Part shown: positions 17,091-27,477 of the stretch, piece by piece | How the letters are laid out: the number at the start of each line of letters is the position of its first letter | How positions within the stretch are numbered: position 1 is the first letter of the stretch | Assembly: GCF_000416235.1 (NCBI RefSeq) | Contig: NZ_ATLO01000004.1 | Coordinates: 62,001-126,000, forward strand | Origin: Pseudomonas sp. CFII64 | GTDB lineage: Bacteria > Pseudomonadota > Gammaproteobacteria > Pseudomonadales > Pseudomonadaceae | Length of the DNA stretch: 64,000 bases | Direction of reading: 5' to 3' | Position numbers and translations under genes: made by a program | The notes under the pieces: model-generated | What the model saw: the letters and a program-made list of their open reading frames with translations, nothing else | Database searches by the model: none | Told to the model about the DNA's origin: nothing

Positions 17091-18182
17091 TTGAAAACAT
17101 CAGTCGCCATCCTCTTCGGCGGTCAATCCAGCGAACACGAAGTCTCGCTGCAGTCAGCCAAGAACGTGATCAACGCGATCGATCGCGGCAGTTATGACCT
17201 GACCTTGATCGGCATCGACAAGCAAGGCCGCTGGCTGCATTTCGATGAGTGTGATTACCTGCTCAATGCTGATAACCCTGCACAGATCAAACTCAGCGAG
17301 TCGGGCAAGCTGCTGTCGTTGCTGCCGGGAAGCCTGGCCGGGCAGTTTGTCGACGTCGCGTCGGGTGTCCAATTGCCGAGAATCGATGTGGTGTTCCCGC
17401 TGATTCATGGCGCATTCGGCGAAGACGGTTCATTGCAGGGCTTGTTGCGCCTGCTGGCGATCCCGTTTGTTGGACCGGACGTGCTTTCCTCGGCGGCCTG
17501 CATGGACAAGGACGTCACCAAGCGTTTGTTGCGCGATGCCGGAATCGCCGTCGCCCCTTCGCTGGTGCTGACGCGCGGGCAATCGGCGCGCTTCGAAGAA
17601 GTGTCCGCCAGGCTGGGCCTGCCGATGTTCGTCAAACCGGCCAGCCAGGGTTCGTCCGTGGGCGTCAGTAAAGTCAGCGACGAAGCGGGCTTTAGCGCCG
17701 CGCTGGCGCTGGCTTTCGAGTTCGATCACAAGGTGTTGATCGAGCAGGGCATCGTCGGTCGTGAAGTGGAATGTGCAGTGCTTGGCAATCGCCAGCCACA
17801 GGTCAGCGTGTGTGGGGAAGTCATCGCCAATGACGAGTTCTACGCCTACGACACCAAATACCTGAACGGCGATCAGGCGCGGATCGCCATTCCGGCCGAG
17901 CTGACGCCCGAACTCAGTGATCAGGTCCGGGACGTGGCGCTGCACGCTTATCGAGTACTGCAATGCGCGGGGCTGGCGCGGGTGGATTTCTTCGTCACCG
18001 AGGCGCGGGACATCATCATCAATGAGGTCAACACCCTTCCGGGATTCACCTCCATCAGCATGTACCCCAAACTCTGGCAGGCCAGCGGCATGACCTATGC
18101 GGGCCTGATCGACCGGTTGATCGTGCTGGCGCTGGAACGCGCCGATGAAGCACGCCAGCTCAAGGTCGAGATATTTTCATGA
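17091..18182 (+). CDS. ddl: D-alanine-D-alanine ligase (TTG start)
   Basis: Cytoplasmic ATP-grasp enzyme that makes the D-Ala-D-Ala dipeptide for peptidoglycan. 363 residues. N-terminal [20 protein letters not shown], middle [16 protein letters not shown] (ATP-grasp phosphate loop), and C-terminal [20 protein letters not shown] with [16 protein letters not shown] are all diagnostic. The start codon is TTG at 17091 behind CCCAGGAG. The length and DdlA-like features suggest an isozyme outside the division cluster, where ddlB normally sits. Its stop overlaps the start of the Nudix gene (ATGA), so the two are cotranslated. Confidence 0.93.
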   Translation: MKTSVAILFGGQSSEHEVSLQSAKNVINAIDRGSYDLTLIGIDKQGRWLHFDECDYLLNADNPAQIKLSESGKLLSLLPGSLAGQFVDVASGVQLPRIDVVFPLIHGAFGEDGSLQGLLRLLAIPFVGPDVLSSAACMDKDVTKRLLRDAGIAVAPSLVLTRGQSARFEEVSARLGLPMFVKPASQGSSVGVSKVSDEAGFSAALALAFEFDHKVLIEQGIVGREVECAVLGNRQPQVSVCGEVIANDEFYAYDTKYLNGDQARIAIPAELTPELSDQVRDVALHAYRVLQCAGLARVDFFVTEARDIIINEVNTLPGFTSISMYPKLWQASGMTYAGLIDRLIVLALERADEARQLKVEIFS

Positions 18183-18586
18183 AGGTGATTCAGATAGCCG
18201 CCGCGCTGTTGATCGGGAAGGATGGCCGCACCTTGTTGGTCCGCAAGCGCGGGACGACAGCCTTCATGCAACCGGGCGGCAAGATCGAACCCGGCGAGCT
18301 GCCTGCCGTGGCTTTGGCGCGCGAGCTTGAGGAAGAACTGGGGTTGCTGATTGATCCCGTTCAGGCCGCTTATCTCGGCTCCTTCGCCGCACCGGCGGCC
18401 AACGAGCCTGGCTTTGAGGTGCGCTGCGAGCTTTTTGAAGTGCGCATCGATGGCGATGTGGTACCGGCGGCAGAGATCGAGGAGGTCGTCTGGATCAGCG
18501 CCGACAGCCATCCTCAACTGCCATTGGCCCCGCTGACCCGGGATTCGATCCTGCCGATTTATCAGGGATTACCCGCTCAAGCATGA
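18179..18586 (+). CDS. Nudix hydrolase
   Basis: 135 residues. The Nudix box is visible as [23 protein letters not shown] (residues about 38-60), in which the catalytic REL-EEELG part is intact, so nucleoside-diphosphate-linked substrates should be cleaved with Mg2+. The start overlaps the ddl stop by four bases. The substrate cannot be told from sequence; coupling to a ligase of cell-wall synthesis may be chance. Confidence 0.9.
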   Translation: MKVIQIAAALLIGKDGRTLLVRKRGTTAFMQPGGKIEPGELPAVALARELEEELGLLIDPVQAAYLGSFAAPAANEPGFEVRCELFEVRIDGDVVPAAEIEEVVWISADSHPQLPLAPLTRDSILPIYQGLPAQA

Positions 18587-18596
18587 CGTGCATTCT

Positions 18597-18686
18597 GTAG
18601 GAGCGGCTTTAGCCGGGAGGGGGCCAGATCATACACCGCACCTGTGTCGGCAGAACTCTCGCCCTCCCGGCTAAAGCCGGTCCTAC
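18597..18686. repeat. REPIN, GGCTTTAGCCGGGAG type
   Basis: GTAGGAGCGGCTTTAGCCGG and its inverted partner CCGGCTAAAGCCGGTCCTAC flank a 44-base spacer. It lies between the Nudix gene and metR, which converge. Confidence 0.9.
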
Positions 18687-18721
18687 GGATCCCACATTAG
18701 CCGCGCGACACCGGTCGTCGT

Positions 18722-19639
18722 TTACCGCACCGCACTGACCCCATCCAGCGTCGAGAACGAGGTGTCCTTGGCGGTGAGCAGGAAATCGCGCATGTACGGC
18801 GCGTCGAGCATGTCGGTGCGCACGGCGGCGTACAGCGTGGCGAACAAGCCTTTCTCGCCCAGGCGCTTGGCCTTCACATAACCCCGCGAGCTGTATTCAT
18901 GCAGCGCCCAGTGCGGCATCCCGCACACGCCACGGCCGCTGGCGACCAGCTGCATCATCATCACGGTCAGCTCGGAAGTGCGCACCTGCGCCGGTTCGAT
19001 GTCGGCGGGCTCCAGAAACCGGGTGAAGATGTCCAGGCGGTCGCGTTCTACCGGATAAGTAATCAGGGTTTCCTTGAGCAGGTCCTCGGGCACGATGTAA
19101 GGCTTGTTGGCCAACGGGTGTTGGTTGGCGACGGCTAACATCGCTTCGTAAGTGAACAGCGGTACATAAGTAATACCCGCCAGTTCCAGTGGGTCGGACG
19201 TCACCACCAGATCCAGATCACCACGGGCCAGGGCAGGCAGCGGCGCGAAAGCGAAGCCCGACGCCAGATCCAGCTCCACTTCCGGCCAGGCATCGCGAAA
19301 CTGATCGATGGTCGGCATCAGCCACTGAAAACAGCTGTGGCATTCGATCGCCATGTGCAGACGCCCGGCCGTGCCGCCTGCCAATCGTGCGATGTCCCGC
19401 TCTGCGCTGCGCAACTGCGGCAGCACCGCATCAGCCAGTTGCAGCAGGCGCAATCCGGCGCTGGTGAAACGCACCGGCTTGGTCTTGCGCACGAACAACT
19501 GCATCGCCATGCGTTCTTCCAGTTCCTTGAACTGGTGGGACAACGCCGATTGCGTCAGGTGCAGGCGCTCGGCGGCCTCCACAAGGCTGTCGGCTTCGCG
19601 CAAGGCATGCAGGGTTTTCAGGTGGCGTATCTCAAGCAC
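18722..19639 (-). CDS. metR: LysR-type regulator of methionine synthesis MetR
   Basis: 305 residues. The N-terminal winged helix begins LEIRHLKTLHALREADSL with the helix-turn-helix AAERLHLTQSALSHQFKELE. The C-terminal effector domain contains AIECHSCFQWLMPTIDQFRD, typical of MetR. The start is GTG 19639 behind TGGAG; an upstream ATG at 19675 would add a non-conserved tail. It is divergent from metE, the classic MetR target, with 107 bases between them. In the family homocysteine is the coeffector. Confidence 0.93.
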   Translation of the reverse strand: MLEIRHLKTLHALREADSLVEAAERLHLTQSALSHQFKELEERMAMQLFVRKTKPVRFTSAGLRLLQLADAVLPQLRSAERDIARLAGGTAGRLHMAIECHSCFQWLMPTIDQFRDAWPEVELDLASGFAFAPLPALARGDLDLVVTSDPLELAGITYVPLFTYEAMLAVANQHPLANKPYIVPEDLLKETLITYPVERDRLDIFTRFLEPADIEPAQVRTSELTVMMMQLVASGRGVCGMPHWALHEYSSRGYVKAKRLGEKGLFATLYAAVRTDMLDAPYMRDFLLTAKDTSFSTLDGVSAVR

Positions 19640-19682
19640 CGCTGGCGCTCCATGAATAGATTTTGTGATCAACACGAAAACA

Positions 19683-19697
19683 ATGAGTTTGTCTCAT
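19683..19697. promoter_or_regulatory. Candidate MetR site in the metR-metE region
   Basis: ATGAG-TTTGT-CTCAT, an inverted repeat with a five-base centre. The E. coli MetR consensus is TGAA-N5-TTCA, so geometry fits but the outer bases differ by one per arm. Confidence 0.45.
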
Positions 19698-19746
19698 GTT
19701 GCCTTCGCTGTCGACAATGGCGCCATCTTTTACGGAGGGACGCACC

Positions 19747-22062
19747 ATGGCCTTGGCCCACACACTTGGTTTTCCGCGCATCGGCGCTGATCGCGAATTG
19801 AAAAAAGTTCTGGAAGCTCACTGGAAGGGCGATCTGGATGAGCAAGGCCTGCGCGCCGCCGGTCGCGAGCTGCGCGCCGCGCATTGGCAGCTGCAAAAGG
19901 ATGCGGGCATCGAGCTGCTGCCGGTGGGTGACTTCGCCTGGTACGACCAGGTCCTTACCCATTCGCTGACCTTCGGTGTAATCCCCCAGCGTTTCGCCCA
20001 GACCACGGACGCTCAAGGCTTGCCGACCCTCAACACCCTGTTCGCCATGGCGCGAGGTGCGACTGCGTGTTGCAACGGGGCGCATGGCAAAGGCCAATAC
20101 GCGCAGGAACTGACCAAGTGGTTTGATACCAACTATCACTATCTGGTCCCGGAATTCACTCAGGATCAGCGTTTCAAATTGAGCTGGGAACAGCTGTTCG
20201 AAGAAGTCGACGAAGCCCGCGCCCTTGGCCACAAGGTCAAGCCGGTGGTGATCGGTCCATTGACTTACCTGTGGCTGGGCAAGGCCAAGGGTGACAGCTT
20301 CGACAAGCTCGATCTGCTGGAGCGCTTGTTGCCGCTGTACGGCGAAATCCTCGGCCGCCTGGCTGCCCAGGGCGTTGAGTGGGTGCAGATCGATGAGCCG
20401 ATTCTGGCGCTGGATCTGCCGCAGGACTGGAAGAACGCCTTCGAACGCACCTATCACAGCCTGCAATATTCACCGCTGAAAAAACTGGTGGCGACCTATT
20501 TTGGCGGCCTGGAAGACAACCTCGGTCTGGCGGTTTCCTTGCCGGTGGACGGCCTTCACATCGACCTGGTGCGCGCGCCGGAACAACTGGCTGCGGTGCT
20601 CGACCGCCTGCCGACTTATAAAGTGTTGTCCCTGGGCGTGGTCAATGGCCGTAACGTCTGGCGCTGTGATCTGGACCAGGCGCTGGCGCAATTGCGTGAG
20701 GCGCAGCTGCGCTTTGGTGACAACTTGTGGGTTGCTGGCTCCTGCTCGCTGCTGCACAGCCCGGTGGACGTGCAACGTGAAGACAAGCTCGATGCCGAGC
20801 TCAAGAGCTGGCTGGCGTTTGCCGTGCAGAAATGTGCAGAAATCTCGCTGCTCAGCGCGGCCTTGAACGCGCCGGAGTCATCCGAAGTGCAGGCCGTCCT
20901 GGCTGAAAGTCGCGCCATCCAGATCAGCCGTGCGCAATCGCCGCGTATCCATAAACCTGAAGTGCAGGCGCGTCTGGCGGCAATCACCGCTGCCGACAGC
21001 CAGCGTCAATCGGCGTTTGCCGCGCGTATTGAACAACAGCGTGCGCGCTTGAATCTGCCGGCATTTCCGACAACGACCATTGGCTCATTCCCACAAACGC
21101 CGTCCATTCGTCTGGCGCGTCAGTCGTGGAAACAGGGGCGTCTGTCGGCCAACGACTATACCGACGCGATGCGCCACGAGATCCGCCACGCGGTGCAAAC
21201 CCAGGAACGCCTGGGGCTGGACGTGCTGGTGCATGGCGAGGCCGAGCGCAACGACATGGTTGAATACTTCGCCGAGCAACTGGATGGCTACGCCTTCACG
21301 CGCTTTGGCTGGGTGCAGAGTTACGGCTCGCGCTGCGTCAAACCAGCGGTGATCTTCGGCGACTTGAGCCGTCCGCAGGCGATGACCGTGGACTGGATCA
21401 GCTACGCCCAGAGCCTGACCGACAAGGTCATGAAAGGCATGTTGACCGGGCCGGTGACCATGCTGATGTGGTCTTTCCCCCGCGAAGACGTGTCGCGCAA
21501 GGTCCAGGCGCAGCAACTGGCCCTGGCGATTCGTGACGAAGTGGTGGACCTGGAAACGGCGGGTATCAAGATCGTGCAGATCGACGAAGCGGCCTTCCGC
21601 GAAGGGCTGCCGCTGCGTCGGGCGAACTGGCAGGAATATCTGGACTGGGCTGTCGAAGCATTCCGCCTGTGCGCGTCGGGCGTGCGCGACGAAACACAGA
21701 TCCATACCCACATGTGCTACAGCGAATTCAATGACGTGATCGAGTCAATCGCCGCCATGGACGCCGACGTGATCACCATCGAAACCTCGCGCTCGGACAT
21801 GGAATTGCTGCAAGCCTTCAAGGCGTTCGATTATCCGAACGACATCGGGCCCGGCGTCTACGACATCCATTCGCCACGGGTGCCCGGCACTGAAGAAATG
21901 GTCCGCCTGATGACCAAGGCCGTGCAACGCATCCCGGCCGAGCGCTTGTGGGTCAACCCCGATTGCGGCCTGAAAACCCGCGCCTGGCCTGAAACCGAAG
22001 CGGCGTTAGTCAATATGGTGGCGGCGGCGCGGCAGTTGCGTAGTCAGTCTGCTGCCAGCTGA
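19747..22062 (+). CDS. metE: Cobalamin-independent methionine synthase MetE
   Basis: Transfers the methyl group of methyltetrahydropteroyl-triglutamate to homocysteine to make methionine. 771 residues starting [20 protein letters not shown]. Both barrels are complete; the zinc site is visible as HTHMCYSEF near residue 655 and CGLKTR near 738. ATG 19747 follows an AGGGACGCACC stretch. It is transcribed divergently from metR. Its length equals the family norm. Confidence 0.97.
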   Translation: MALAHTLGFPRIGADRELKKVLEAHWKGDLDEQGLRAAGRELRAAHWQLQKDAGIELLPVGDFAWYDQVLTHSLTFGVIPQRFAQTTDAQGLPTLNTLFAMARGATACCNGAHGKGQYAQELTKWFDTNYHYLVPEFTQDQRFKLSWEQLFEEVDEARALGHKVKPVVIGPLTYLWLGKAKGDSFDKLDLLERLLPLYGEILGRLAAQGVEWVQIDEPILALDLPQDWKNAFERTYHSLQYSPLKKLVATYFGGLEDNLGLAVSLPVDGLHIDLVRAPEQLAAVLDRLPTYKVLSLGVVNGRNVWRCDLDQALAQLREAQLRFGDNLWVAGSCSLLHSPVDVQREDKLDAELKSWLAFAVQKCAEISLLSAALNAPESSEVQAVLAESRAIQISRAQSPRIHKPEVQARLAAITAADSQRQSAFAARIEQQRARLNLPAFPTTTIGSFPQTPSIRLARQSWKQGRLSANDYTDAMRHEIRHAVQTQERLGLDVLVHGEAERNDMVEYFAEQLDGYAFTRFGWVQSYGSRCVKPAVIFGDLSRPQAMTVDWISYAQSLTDKVMKGMLTGPVTMLMWSFPREDVSRKVQAQQLALAIRDEVVDLETAGIKIVQIDEAAFREGLPLRRANWQEYLDWAVEAFRLCASGVRDETQIHTHMCYSEFNDVIESIAAMDADVITIETSRSDMELLQAFKAFDYPNDIGPGVYDIHSPRVPGTEEMVRLMTKAVQRIPAERLWVNPDCGLKTRAWPETEAALVNMVAAARQLRSQSAAS

Positions 22063-22131
22063 AAGCTATGAGCCACAAGCTGCAAGTGACGCTGCGAAAA
22101 TCGCTTGCGGCTTTAAGCTTGCAGCTTGCTG
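22051..22131. repeat. Imperfect inverted repeat, AGCTGCAAG / CTTGCAGCT type
   Basis: AGCCACAAGCTGCAAG and CTTGCGGCTTTAAGCTTGCAGCT form a loose hairpin just after metE. It resembles a second class of Pseudomonas intergenic palindrome. Confidence 0.5.
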
Positions 22132-22246
22132 CTCTGAATGACCATTCAGCCCTCTTCATCAAACTGTCACGTAACTGTGGCAGCGCGCTTTGCAAAACAT
22201 CATCAAACTCGTTGCCTACTGGGGATCTGTTTTTTGGTGTTTTTTC

Positions 22247-23239
22247 ATGCGCGTGTTTCTCTTCCTGGCCGCACTTTTGTGCGGCTTGCCGTCTTTTGCG
22301 GCCTCTCGATGTGATGTCAACGTTCCTACGCAAATAGCTGAACTCCAGCAAGTGCGCCTGGCTTACCAGAGTGTCGGCCGTGAATCCGACCCCGCCTTGC
22401 TGCTGGTGATGGGCTTGGGCGGGCAGTTGATTCACTGGCCGGACGAGGTGGTGGTCGCGCTGTGCGAGCAGGGTTATCGAGTCATTCGCTACGATAATCG
22501 CGATGTCGGCCTGTCAACCTGGATACAGCCGCCCGCCAGTGCCAACCTGACCTACGAAGTGCTGCGCTTCAAGCTGGGCCTGCAAGTTTCAGCGCCGTAT
22601 TCGTTGACTGACATGGCCGATGACGCGCTGGGTTTGATGGACGCGTTGCACGTCCGCCAATTTCATGTGCTGGGCGCGAGCATGGGCGGCATGATCGCTC
22701 AGCATCTGGCCGATCTGGCGCCGCAGCGCATCGAAAGCCTGACCTTGATCATGACCAGTTCCGGCGCCCAGGGCTTACCGATGCCCAATCCGGCGTTACT
22801 GCAATTGCTCGCCAAGCGCGGCGCACCGAATCGCGAGGCGGCGCTGGAGCAGCAGGCAGATTTGCTCGCCGCGTTGGGCAGCCCCGAGGTGAAAGATGAT
22901 CGTGCGCTGTTGCTGCAACAGGCCGCGACTTCCTACGACCGGGCGTTCAATCCGGAAGGGGTGAAGCGGCAGATCCTGGCGATTCTGGCCGAGCCCAGTC
23001 GCGTCGAACTGCTGGATCGCCTGCGTTTGCCGGTGCTGGTGGTGCATGGCACGGCCGACCCGTTGTTGCCGGTGATGCACGGCGTGCATGTGGCCGCGCA
23101 TATCCAGGGCAGTCAGCTGCGACTGATTCCGGGCCTGGCCCATCGTTTTCAGGAAGCCTTCAAGGCCCCGTTGCTGGGCGCGGTGTTGCCCTACCTGCGC
23201 GCGCAGCATGAAGACGGCCGACACATGGCGCAGCTTTGA
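22247..23239 (+). CDS. Exported alpha/beta hydrolase
   Basis: About 330 residues with a signal peptide ([20 protein letters not shown]). It has an alpha/beta hydrolase fold with nucleophile elbow GASMGGM near residue 145, catalytic acid region HGTADPLLP near 270 and histidine GLAHRF near 300; DNRDVGLS marks the early loop of this family. The substrate is unknown; esterase, lipase or haloalkane-type activity are all possible. The start is placed at ATG 22247 because it gives a proper signal peptide, though no good ribosome site is seen; a TTG at 22190 is the alternative. Confidence 0.82.
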   Translation: MRVFLFLAALLCGLPSFAASRCDVNVPTQIAELQQVRLAYQSVGRESDPALLLVMGLGGQLIHWPDEVVVALCEQGYRVIRYDNRDVGLSTWIQPPASANLTYEVLRFKLGLQVSAPYSLTDMADDALGLMDALHVRQFHVLGASMGGMIAQHLADLAPQRIESLTLIMTSSGAQGLPMPNPALLQLLAKRGAPNREAALEQQADLLAALGSPEVKDDRALLLQQAATSYDRAFNPEGVKRQILAILAEPSRVELLDRLRLPVLVVHGTADPLLPVMHGVHVAAHIQGSQLRLIPGLAHRFQEAFKAPLLGAVLPYLRAQHEDGRHMAQL

Positions 23240-23295
23240 ATATCGGCGGCACTTAGGCGTATCGTGGCAGCCTGTTTCCTTAGAGTGAGCCTGCC

Positions 23296-23943
23296 ATGAC
23301 GACTCCCCTGAAAATCGATTTTGTCTCCGACGTTTCCTGCCCCTGGTGCGTGGTCGGCCTGCGCGCCTTGAACGAGGCGCTGGCTGAACTGGGCGATGAA
23401 GTGCAGGCGCAGATCCACTTCCAGCCGTTCGAACTGAACCCGAACATGCCCGCTGAAGGTCAGGATATCGACGAGCATATCCAGCAGAAATACGGCTCCA
23501 CCCCAGAGCAATCCAAAGCCAATCGGGAAAACATCCGCCTGCGTGGTGAAGAATTGGGCTTTACCTTCTCCCAGGGCAACCGGCGCATCTACAACACCTT
23601 CGATGCACACCGTCTGCTGCATTGGGCAGAGCTGGAAGGCAAGCAGCAGGCGCTGAAAGAAGCGCTGTTTACGGCCTACTTCACCGATCTGGCCGACCCG
23701 TCCAGCCATCGGGTGTTGGCAGATGTAGCGCAGAAAGTCGGACTCGATCGTATGCGCGCCGAAGCCATCCTGAGCAGCGACGAATACGCCAGCGACGTGC
23801 GCGAACTGGAGCAACTGTGGGTTTCCCGTGGTATCAGTTCGGTGCCGACCATTATTTTCAATGATCAATACGCCGTGTCAGGTGGCCAGCCGGTGGATGT
23901 GTTTGTGGGGGCGATTCGGCAGATTCTGGCAGGGGATGCGTAA
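23296..23943 (+). CDS. DsbA-family oxidoreductase, FrnE-like
   Basis: 215 residues, cytoplasmic (no signal peptide). The thioredoxin-fold active site is [13 protein letters not shown] (CPWC) near residue 14. Helical insertions and the cis-proline region [20 protein letters not shown] near 185 fit the FrnE/2-hydroxychromene isomerase-like branch of DsbA proteins. It probably acts on disulfides or small thiols in stress protection. ATG 23296 follows a GAGTGAGCC stretch. Family assignment is firm; substrate is not. Confidence 0.9.
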   Translation: MTTPLKIDFVSDVSCPWCVVGLRALNEALAELGDEVQAQIHFQPFELNPNMPAEGQDIDEHIQQKYGSTPEQSKANRENIRLRGEELGFTFSQGNRRIYNTFDAHRLLHWAELEGKQQALKEALFTAYFTDLADPSSHRVLADVAQKVGLDRMRAEAILSSDEYASDVRELEQLWVSRGISSVPTIIFNDQYAVSGGQPVDVFVGAIRQILAGDA

Positions 23944-23970
23944 ACAACTCATTGAAGTTGAATAGATCCT

Positions 23971-24060
23971 GTAGGACCGGCTTTAGCCGGGAGCAGGCCG
24001 ATACATCAGCAGCAGTTGCGTCGTCAGAGCCCACGCTCTCCCGGCTAAAGCCGGTCCTAC
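23971..24060. repeat. REPIN, GGCTTTAGCCGGGAG type
   Basis: GTAGGACCGGCTTTAGCCGG and its exact reverse complement enclose a 44-base spacer. It lies between two convergent genes. Confidence 0.92.
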
Positions 24061-24078
24061 GGATCCTGGCAATTTTGG

Positions 24079-25404
24079 CTAACCCAACCCGTATTTTTTG
24101 ACCTTGTCGAACAGCGTGGTCTTGGCCATGCCCAGTTCCTGACTGGCCTGGCTCAGGTTGCCGCCGCTGCGTTGCAGGGCCTCGCTGAGCAGGTTTTTCT
24201 CGAAGGCTTCCACGGCTTCGGCAAAACCCAGGCTTAGGCTTTCGATCTGCGCGCTTGCGGTCTTGAAGGCCGGCAGGCCGAGGGCAAAGCGCTCGGCGAC
24301 GTTGCGCAGTTCACGCACGTTGCCGGGCCAGTCGTGGCTCATCAGGCTGGATACGGTTTGCGGATCCAGTTGCGGCGGCTCTCGGTCAAAGCGCAGCGAT
24401 GACAGCTGCAGAAAATGCTCGAACAGTTGCAGGATGTCCTCGCGGCGTTCGCGCAGCGGCGGCAGCTCCAGGGTCACGACGTTCAAGCGGTAGTACAAGT
24501 CGCTGCGAAACAGCCCGGTCTTGCCCATCTCGTTCAGGTCCGACTTGGTCGCGGCGATCACTCGACAATCCACCGCCACGCTCTGGTTGGAGCCCAGGCG
24601 TTCCAGCGTCCGTTCCTGCAAGACCCGCAACAGTTTGATTTGCAGGTTGATCGGCATGCTTTCCACTTCGTCGAGGAACAGCGTGCCGTTGTGCGCGTGT
24701 TCGATCTTGCCGATGCGCCGCTTGCCCGCGCCGGTAAAGGCGTTGGATTCATGGCCGAAAATTTCGGTTTCGAACAGGCTTTCCGGCAATCCGCCACAGT
24801 TCAGCGCAACGAACTGCTGGGAATGGCGACGACTGAAATCATGCAGACAGCGGGCGACCAACTCTTTGCCAGTGCCGGTCTCACCTTCGATCAGCACGTT
24901 GGCCGAGGTATCGGCGACGTTGGCGATCAAGGCGCGCAGGTTTTGCATGGCGGGCGAGCGACCGATGATTTTGCCTTCCAGCGAATCACGCTCGGCCAGC
25001 TGCTTGCGCAGCGACCAGACTTCCCGGGCCAGCCCGCGTTGCTCCAGGGCGCGACGCGCGACTTCCACCAGCCGCTCGGGGGAGAAAGGTTTTTCCATGA
25101 AATCATAGGCGCCGTCGCGCATGGCATTCACCGCCATGGAGATATCGCCATGGCCGGTAATCAGCACCACTGGCAGGCTTCGGTCGCGGGCCTTGAGCCG
25201 GGTCAGCAGTTCCAGACCGTCGATGCCGGGCAGGCGAATATCGCTGATGACGATCCCGGCAAAGTTATCGCCGATACGCGCCAGGGCTTCTTCGGCGCTG
25301 CCGACGCCTTCGCTGGGAATGTCCTCCAGCGCCAGCGCCTGCTGGCAGCCGAGCAAGACGTGCGGGTCGTCTTCGACGATGAGTACGGTCAGGTCAGTGT
25401 TCAT
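24079..25404 (-). CDS. aauR: Sigma-54-dependent response regulator AauR (DctD family)
   Basis: 441 residues: receiver domain with phospho-acceptor in VVISDIRLPGIDG (near residue 55), AAA+ domain with Walker A GETGTGKE and Walker B GTLFLDEVES, and a C-terminal Fis-type helix-turn-helix (GNLSQASQELGMAKTTLFDK). The sigma-54 contact loop reads NAFTGA instead of the usual GAFTGA; the threonine is kept. It lies downstream of the sensor gene and next to aatJQMP, as in the acidic amino acid utilisation locus of P. putida and P. aeruginosa. The AauR-type operator and sigma-54 promoter upstream of aatJ support this over DctD. Confidence 0.88.
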   Translation of the reverse strand: MNTDLTVLIVEDDPHVLLGCQQALALEDIPSEGVGSAEEALARIGDNFAGIVISDIRLPGIDGLELLTRLKARDRSLPVVLITGHGDISMAVNAMRDGAYDFMEKPFSPERLVEVARRALEQRGLAREVWSLRKQLAERDSLEGKIIGRSPAMQNLRALIANVADTSANVLIEGETGTGKELVARCLHDFSRRHSQQFVALNCGGLPESLFETEIFGHESNAFTGAGKRRIGKIEHAHNGTLFLDEVESMPINLQIKLLRVLQERTLERLGSNQSVAVDCRVIAATKSDLNEMGKTGLFRSDLYYRLNVVTLELPPLRERREDILQLFEHFLQLSSLRFDREPPQLDPQTVSSLMSHDWPGNVRELRNVAERFALGLPAFKTASAQIESLSLGFAEAVEAFEKNLLSEALQRSGGNLSQASQELGMAKTTLFDKVKKYGLG

Positions 25405-25446
25405 TCGGGGTTCTCATCAGGCGACCTACAAATCAGCAAATGGAGT

Positions 25447-25525
25447 GTGGGAGCGAGCTTGCTCGCGAAGTGGCCTCTATCCCAAGGGCGTGCAACATCG
25501 CCTTCGCGAGCAAAGTCGCTCCCAC
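25447..25525. repeat. REP pair, GAGCTTGCTCGCGAAG type
   Basis: GTGGGAGCGAGCTTGCTCGC and its near-inverse GCGAGCAAAGTCGCTCCCAC surround about 32 bases in the aauS-aauR gap. A further left arm of this class is at 42627. Confidence 0.85.
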
Positions 25526-25528
25526 CGG

Positions 25529-27412
25529 TCATACGGACACCAGCGGCAAACACAATACAAACGTCGTTCCGCCTGTTGTCGGATGCTCGGCGCCAAGGCT
25601 TCCGCCAGCCGCTGCGGCGAGGCTCGCAGACAAGGTCAAGCCGAGCCCCAGCCCTTGTTCACCGGGCTTGGTGGTGAAAAACGGTTCGAACAGATGCTTG
25701 CGCGCTTCGTCGTCGATGCCGTGGCCGTTATCGCGCACCAGCAGGCGATAACGGCCGTCCACCAGCGAACCTTCAAGCCACAGTTCAGGCAGCGGTTGAG
25801 CGCTCATGGCGTCCAGCGCGTTGCCGATCAGGTTGACCAGAATCTGTTCAAGACGCGTCTGGTCGATCATTAATTGCGCGTCGACAAACTCCTGATGGAG
25901 GTCCAGCGAGAAGTTTTCCAGGCGTCCAGCCAGCAGTTGCAACGCCGCCTCGACCGCTTTGCTCAGCAAGGCCTGGCCCTTGTCATCGCCGCGGCGGGCG
26001 AAGGCGCGCAGGCTGGCGGTAATGCGGCCCATGCGGTCCACCAGATCATTGATGGTGCGCAGGTTGGCGCTGGCTGTATCCAGTGCGCCGCGCTCAAGGA
26101 AGCGCACGGTATTGCCCGACAAGGTGCGCAACGCAGCGAGCGGCTGATTCAGTTCGTGAGCGATGCTGGTAGACATCTGGCCGATGGCCGCTAACTTGCC
26201 AGCCTGCACCAGTTCATCCTGAGCCCGGCGCAGCGTGTCTTCAGCCTGGCGTCGTTCGCGAATCTGGCCTTTGAGACGTTCGTTACTGGCGCGCAAGTGC
26301 TCGGTGCGTTCGGCAATCTTGCGTTCCAGTTCGTTGTTGGCCTGTTGCAAGGCTTCCCGCGCGGCAAGCCGTGTCGAGAGCACTTTGCGCCGTTCATTCC
26401 AGGCGATCAGCAAGAAGGCCACCAGCGCGCAGATCACTGCCACCAACATGCCCTGGCTGCCCGCTTCCCGGCGCAGGTCTTCCAGCGGGGTCAGCAAGGT
26501 CAGGTGCCAGGGCGTGTCGCTCAGTTGCCGGGTCTGGGCCAGATAGCTCACTTGTTTGTGTTCATGATCGACGCTGACGTTGGCCGGAAAGGTGAGTTTC
26601 TCCACGCCTTCGGCCAGGGATTCGCGCTCCAGCGGCACCAGTTCGTTCAGCGGGAACCAATAATATTGCAGGCTGCGCGCCAGGCGCTCCTTGATTTCCG
26701 CCGTCAGCGGGCGTACCGATTTCAAGCGTCGGGCCGGGTCGCTGGAAAGGATGATGATGCCGTTCTCGTCACTGACGAATGCCTCCAGACGCGCCCGTTG
26801 CCAGCGCTGTTCAAGGGCTTCGAGCTGGACCTTGATCACCGCCACGCCAATGATCTTGCCTTGCTCTTCCAGGCCATGGGCCAGGTAATAGCCAGGCTCG
26901 CCGGTGGTGCTGCCGATGCCATAGAAACGGCCGGGCAAACCACGCACTGCGTCCTGAAAATAGGCGCGGAACGACAAGTCTTCGCCCAGATAACTGTCGG
27001 CGTCGCGCCAGTTACTGGTGGCCAGTACGCGGCCGGTGGTGTCCAGCACATAAATGGCGCGGCTGCGGCTGCGGCGGTTCAGGCCTTCGAGGTAGTCGTT
27101 GACCTTCTGCCGCAGCTCCGGCGTCGGATCTTTGAGCAATGCGGAAACGTTGGATTCAAGCTCCAGCACGCTGGGCAAATACGTGTATCTGTTGATTTCG
27201 CTTTCAACGGTGCGCGCGTGCAGCTCCAACTGACGTTCGCCATTCTCCTTGAGAGCCTTGATCCCGTTATGTTCACTGAACAGATAGGCGATGTAGCCCA
27301 GGCCGATCATCAGCGCAATGATCAGCGGCGGCAAAAACAGGTGGCGTATCAGGCGGGGTTTCACGGCGAGTGATGGCGGCGCGGCGCGATAAAGATTGGG
27401 GTCGCATTTCAT
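25529..27412 (-). CDS. aauS: Membrane sensor histidine kinase AauS (DctB family)
   Basis: About 627 residues. TM1 (LFLPPLIIALMIGLGYIAYL) is near residue 23; a periplasmic double-Cache-type sensor follows up to about 310; TM2 is GMLVAVICALVAFLLIAW. Then come a coiled coil, the phospho-acceptor region IGQMSTSIAHELNQPLAALR, and an HATPase domain with LVNLIGNALDAM, DNGHGI and GLGLGL. ATG 27412 is the first plausible start. It is the partner of AauR; glutamate or aspartate is the expected signal. A REP pair separates the two genes, so coupling of their expression may be loose. Confidence 0.88.
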   Translation of the reverse strand: MKCDPNLYRAAPPSLAVKPRLIRHLFLPPLIIALMIGLGYIAYLFSEHNGIKALKENGERQLELHARTVESEINRYTYLPSVLELESNVSALLKDPTPELRQKVNDYLEGLNRRSRSRAIYVLDTTGRVLATSNWRDADSYLGEDLSFRAYFQDAVRGLPGRFYGIGSTTGEPGYYLAHGLEEQGKIIGVAVIKVQLEALEQRWQRARLEAFVSDENGIIILSSDPARRLKSVRPLTAEIKERLARSLQYYWFPLNELVPLERESLAEGVEKLTFPANVSVDHEHKQVSYLAQTRQLSDTPWHLTLLTPLEDLRREAGSQGMLVAVICALVAFLLIAWNERRKVLSTRLAAREALQQANNELERKIAERTEHLRASNERLKGQIRERRQAEDTLRRAQDELVQAGKLAAIGQMSTSIAHELNQPLAALRTLSGNTVRFLERGALDTASANLRTINDLVDRMGRITASLRAFARRGDDKGQALLSKAVEAALQLLAGRLENFSLDLHQEFVDAQLMIDQTRLEQILVNLIGNALDAMSAQPLPELWLEGSLVDGRYRLLVRDNGHGIDDEARKHLFEPFFTTKPGEQGLGLGLTLSASLAAAAGGSLGAEHPTTGGTTFVLCLPLVSV

Positions 27413-27477
27413 CACAGTCGTCCTGAGCCGAACAGCGGCCTGACTCGCAAAGAGCCAGGCCACCGACGGGGTATCGC

